Below, one piece after another: positions 14,501 to 15,373 of a stretch of 15,373 nt of DNA; position 1 is the first letter of the stretch; every line of letters begins with the position of its first letter. A model generated the notes under the pieces. That model was not told the origin of the DNA. It was given only the letters and a program-made list of their open reading frames with translations, and searched no databases. The stretch spans positions 1 through 15,373 of the forward strand of contig CACXHM010000146.1 in NCBI GenBank assembly GCA_902767465.1. Reading direction: 5' to 3'. Source of the DNA: an uncultured Bacteroidia bacterium (GTDB lineage Bacteria; Bacteroidota; Bacteroidia; Bacteroidales; UBA932). Position numbers and translations under genes: made by a program.

Positions 14501-14879
14501 TCGTATCGGTGGCATTGTGGCTGACAACTGCCGGAATTCTTATTACGAGAACTGCGTCAGCAGTGGCACTATAACCGCCGATATGGGAGGATTTGTGTTC
14601 AATACATCTTCAAAGGGATCCGGAATAGGAGGCCTGTTAGGATATACCCAGAATACTGCCGAAGGGTCCAGTTCTGAATTCAAGAACTGCACCTTCTCCG
14701 GTTCCATCAGTGCGGTGAACATGCTTGCATCCAATGCCGAATTCGGCTGGACGGATGCTGAAAACTATGATTCCTCCACTACCTTCGGAAAGATTGTAGG
14801 CAACAAGTCCCGCAAGATTCCGACAGGACTCGAAACCTGCACCGAAAGCGGTAGTCTCACATATTCTTTCGCTGAATAA
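11553..14879 (+). CDS. Large surface lipoprotein: fimbrillin-like head plus two Ig-like/GLUG modules
   Basis: 1108 residues. I choose ATG 11553, giving MRKHFSIIIAALGLALLAGC with lipobox Cys20, over a TTG at 11544 that would overlap the previous gene. It follows the previous stop by one base. Residues about 30-265 resemble fimbrillin/Mfa-like domains: VLWDAADELAVF, GTFKG, SHFYAAYP, VPASQKL, AFKNVVAGIRFTI and ending SRLLDLGAF. Then come two copies of a module: a P-x-GW Ig-like unit (W302; W692), RLYGIN(S/N)KAEFL(E/A)FR (from R351; from R748), an AYVIKYLMIPLNGNGHTI-type segment, an ADV-(S/K)NL segment, and about three and five GLUG-like repeats. The copies are about 397 residues apart. Probably a surface adhesin or ligand-binding protein; no enzyme motif is seen. 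Confidence 0.85.
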   Translation: MRKHFSIIIAALGLALLAGCDAREQMPVPVPGETGEKTFLAASETGSKAYIEGLKVLWDAADELAVFDDAGSQKAIFALQSGAGTSAGTFKGLVSSAASHFYAAYPAAGASAVSENLITLEVPASQKLSEGGRNLDAAALVGVAATEGNELAFKNVVAGIRFTIDMDNVASVSLKGANEEVIAGTVNVDAATGVVDSVAEGASEIVFTPAGETFAKGEYILTLLPGRFMRGVTLTFTCKDGSTVVRSNESDLTISRSRLLDLGAFISLSENEFSFVPGQTLELSVLSQGVSALAVHSAPEGWTVDASALGSGVLKITAPAAGSTAAPSGLFDLRGTSASGTTVVSDDISVRLYGINSKAEFLEFRTFYQGDDATDNTRLNAPTTDPSVIGKYLVDGALTLNTDLSFDNEDLLLKAYVIKYLMIPLNGNGHTINIDFTGEVAVCAFFQYLCADVSNLNLAGKISYPYAGEGQVASLATITANADLTVKNVTSSVDISASGKLYTLGGFIAYAYTGNTTLDGCRYNGKVSYSPEAVHARPSFGGLVGRTTAPSLTVKNSVNEGEFTLNLDNRALCTDDASGVGGILGVATAGKTVSFENVENKSTIVVNDLNAIDVRTHYTQTVGANLAEADLSGIAQNGSVVINDFAGYAVTFSKTDVSSVSYGGEVRLDFAIGQPAGVSIVSGSVKQAPEGWTVDFSHITESDPYITVTAPTQDAVKAGTAAGIGEIAVEINLSSGAVASNVDKPVVRLYGINNKAEFLAFRNVYEPVAADGSGQNSPTITGLDQWLVNEEIALNADISFATEDLHRFYIVKFLDLPIEGNNRTITYDLTSDQAMLSFCQALHADVKNLYFDGTMTATGKSAEVCMLAARGINTNSSSRKTKEVTLTNVHIKSTAVISYEYDGTGSGAYVAGFVSKGTEPSSTLTYRNCTMAGTIQSIKGAPQGLAGFSGADGTGTGIWSKFYDCAFTGTIKLVQGLNKSGSIRIGGIVADNCRNSYYENCVSSGTITADMGGFVFNTSSKGSGIGGLLGYTQNTAEGSSSEFKNCTFSGSISAVNMLASNAEFGWTDAENYDSSTTFGKIVGNKSRKIPTGLETCTESGSLTYSFAE

Positions 14880-14891
14880 AATGCCATGATC

Positions 14892-15373
14892 ATGAAAAAG
14901 ATTTTACTATATATTCTGGCTGCGGCCATTCCCGTACTCACCGTCGGTTGCGAAAAACCCGAAGAAAAGGGCGAAGGCGGCGGGGACAAAACCCCGCAGG
15001 AATACTTCTGGCATTTCAGCGTGCAGAACGCTGATGCGAGTCAGCCCATCGGCCTTTTTGTCCGAGATTTTGACGGAAGCCTGACCAATCAGGAAATCCA
15101 TTTGGATGCTGCCAGCGGGGCTTCCTTCGAAATCAAGACCGACTACCCCCTCACTACAGGAGGAAAAGTTTATGCCTATGCTCCTTATGCTTCGGGAAAC
15201 GACAAGCACACTGCCCTTACGCTCAGCATTCCTGTTGAGCAGGTGTCCGGAGCGGTGGCAATGCCCAAGGTAGCGGTGCCGGTAGTGCTGAGTGAACCTA
15301 CTCAGGAGGCTGCGGCTACGCTCAATTTCTTCGATCTTGCCGGCACCCTCGAAGTAAAGGTGTATTCGACCGA
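14892..15373 (+). CDS. Fimbrillin-like lipoprotein (3' part beyond window)
   Basis: The frame is open from ATG 14892 to the right edge (160 codons). The N-terminus MKKILLYILAAAIPVLTVGC gives a lipobox Cys20 followed by an acidic stretch EKPEEKGEGGGD, typical of surface lipoproteins in Bacteroidota. The body resembles the fimbrillin-like/Mfa-like family: YPLTTGGKVYAYAPYASG, LSIPVEQ, AMPKVAVPV and ATLNFFDLAGTLEVKVYS. An in-frame ATG lies six bases upstream (14886). I prefer 14892 because it gives the usual MKK signal start. It follows the previous gene by 12 bases and completes the visible operon. It may be a pilus subunit or an accessory surface protein. The fate of the C-terminus cannot be seen. 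Confidence 0.8.
   Translation, partial: MKKILLYILAAAIPVLTVGCEKPEEKGEGGGDKTPQEYFWHFSVQNADASQPIGLFVRDFDGSLTNQEIHLDAASGASFEIKTDYPLTTGGKVYAYAPYASGNDKHTALTLSIPVEQVSGAVAMPKVAVPVVLSEPTQEAAATLNFFDLAGTLEVKVYST

Noticed and set aside
1..15373. CRISPR array, tRNA or rRNA genes, phage or plasmid functions
   Set aside because: No regularly spaced repeats, tRNA-like cloverleaf, rRNA signature or phage/plasmid gene was recognised on reading the window by eye. No dedicated search tool could be run.

Overview
The window reads as part of a Bacteroidota chromosome, most likely from the order Bacteroidales. It carries two SusC-type TonB-dependent receptors, one SusD, a FecR-type anti-sigma factor with its ECF sigma factor, fimbrillin-like lipoproteins, and TAnnTTTG-type promoter boxes in place of Shine-Dalgarno sites. 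Coding DNA is moderately GC-rich, which fits a gut Bacteroidales lineage with fairly high GC. Genus cannot be fixed from the sequence alone. I see no rRNA, tRNA, CRISPR array, transposase or integrase.

Left part (1-3401): a regulatory unit arranged divergently. The ECF sigma gene (2817-3401) runs right. The FecR-like anti-sigma gene (1769-2725) and a SusC-like receptor with an N-terminal STN signalling domain (1-1767, cut by the left edge) run left, with one base between them. The expected logic is trans-envelope signalling: ligand binding by the receptor, STN-FecR contact, then release of the sigma factor.

Middle (3402-3904): about 500 bases without a gene. It holds a probable terminator after the sigma gene and a strongly structured, nested palindromic element (about 3425-3692) flanked by 13-base direct repeats. 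An AT-rich control region follows, with two identical-pattern dyads exactly 21 bases apart, further dyads and hairpins, and a TAnnTTTG box just in front of the next ATG.

Right part (3905-15373): one co-directional run of six closely spaced genes, all with export signals. They are a metallo-beta-lactamase-fold lipoprotein with a Tat-like signal, a SusC-like receptor without STN, a SusD-like lipoprotein, a 656-residue lipoprotein made of Ig-like units plus a GLUG-type repeat region, a 1108-residue lipoprotein with a fimbrillin-like head and two copies of the same Ig-like/GLUG module, and a fimbrillin-like lipoprotein cut by the right edge. Spacing is 1 to 30 bases throughout, so this looks like one operon starting at 3905.

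The locus resembles a polysaccharide utilisation locus but shows no glycoside hydrolase or polysaccharide lyase in the window. The only visible enzyme is the MBL-fold protein. The positions normally held by SusE/SusF-like glycan-binding proteins are taken by fimbrillin-like and beta-helix-like modular surface proteins. The most unusual items are the composite module used three times in two adjacent genes, the palindromic element at 3425-3692, the phased dyads at 3813-3845, and a nine-G tract directly behind the lipidation cysteine of the MBL protein.
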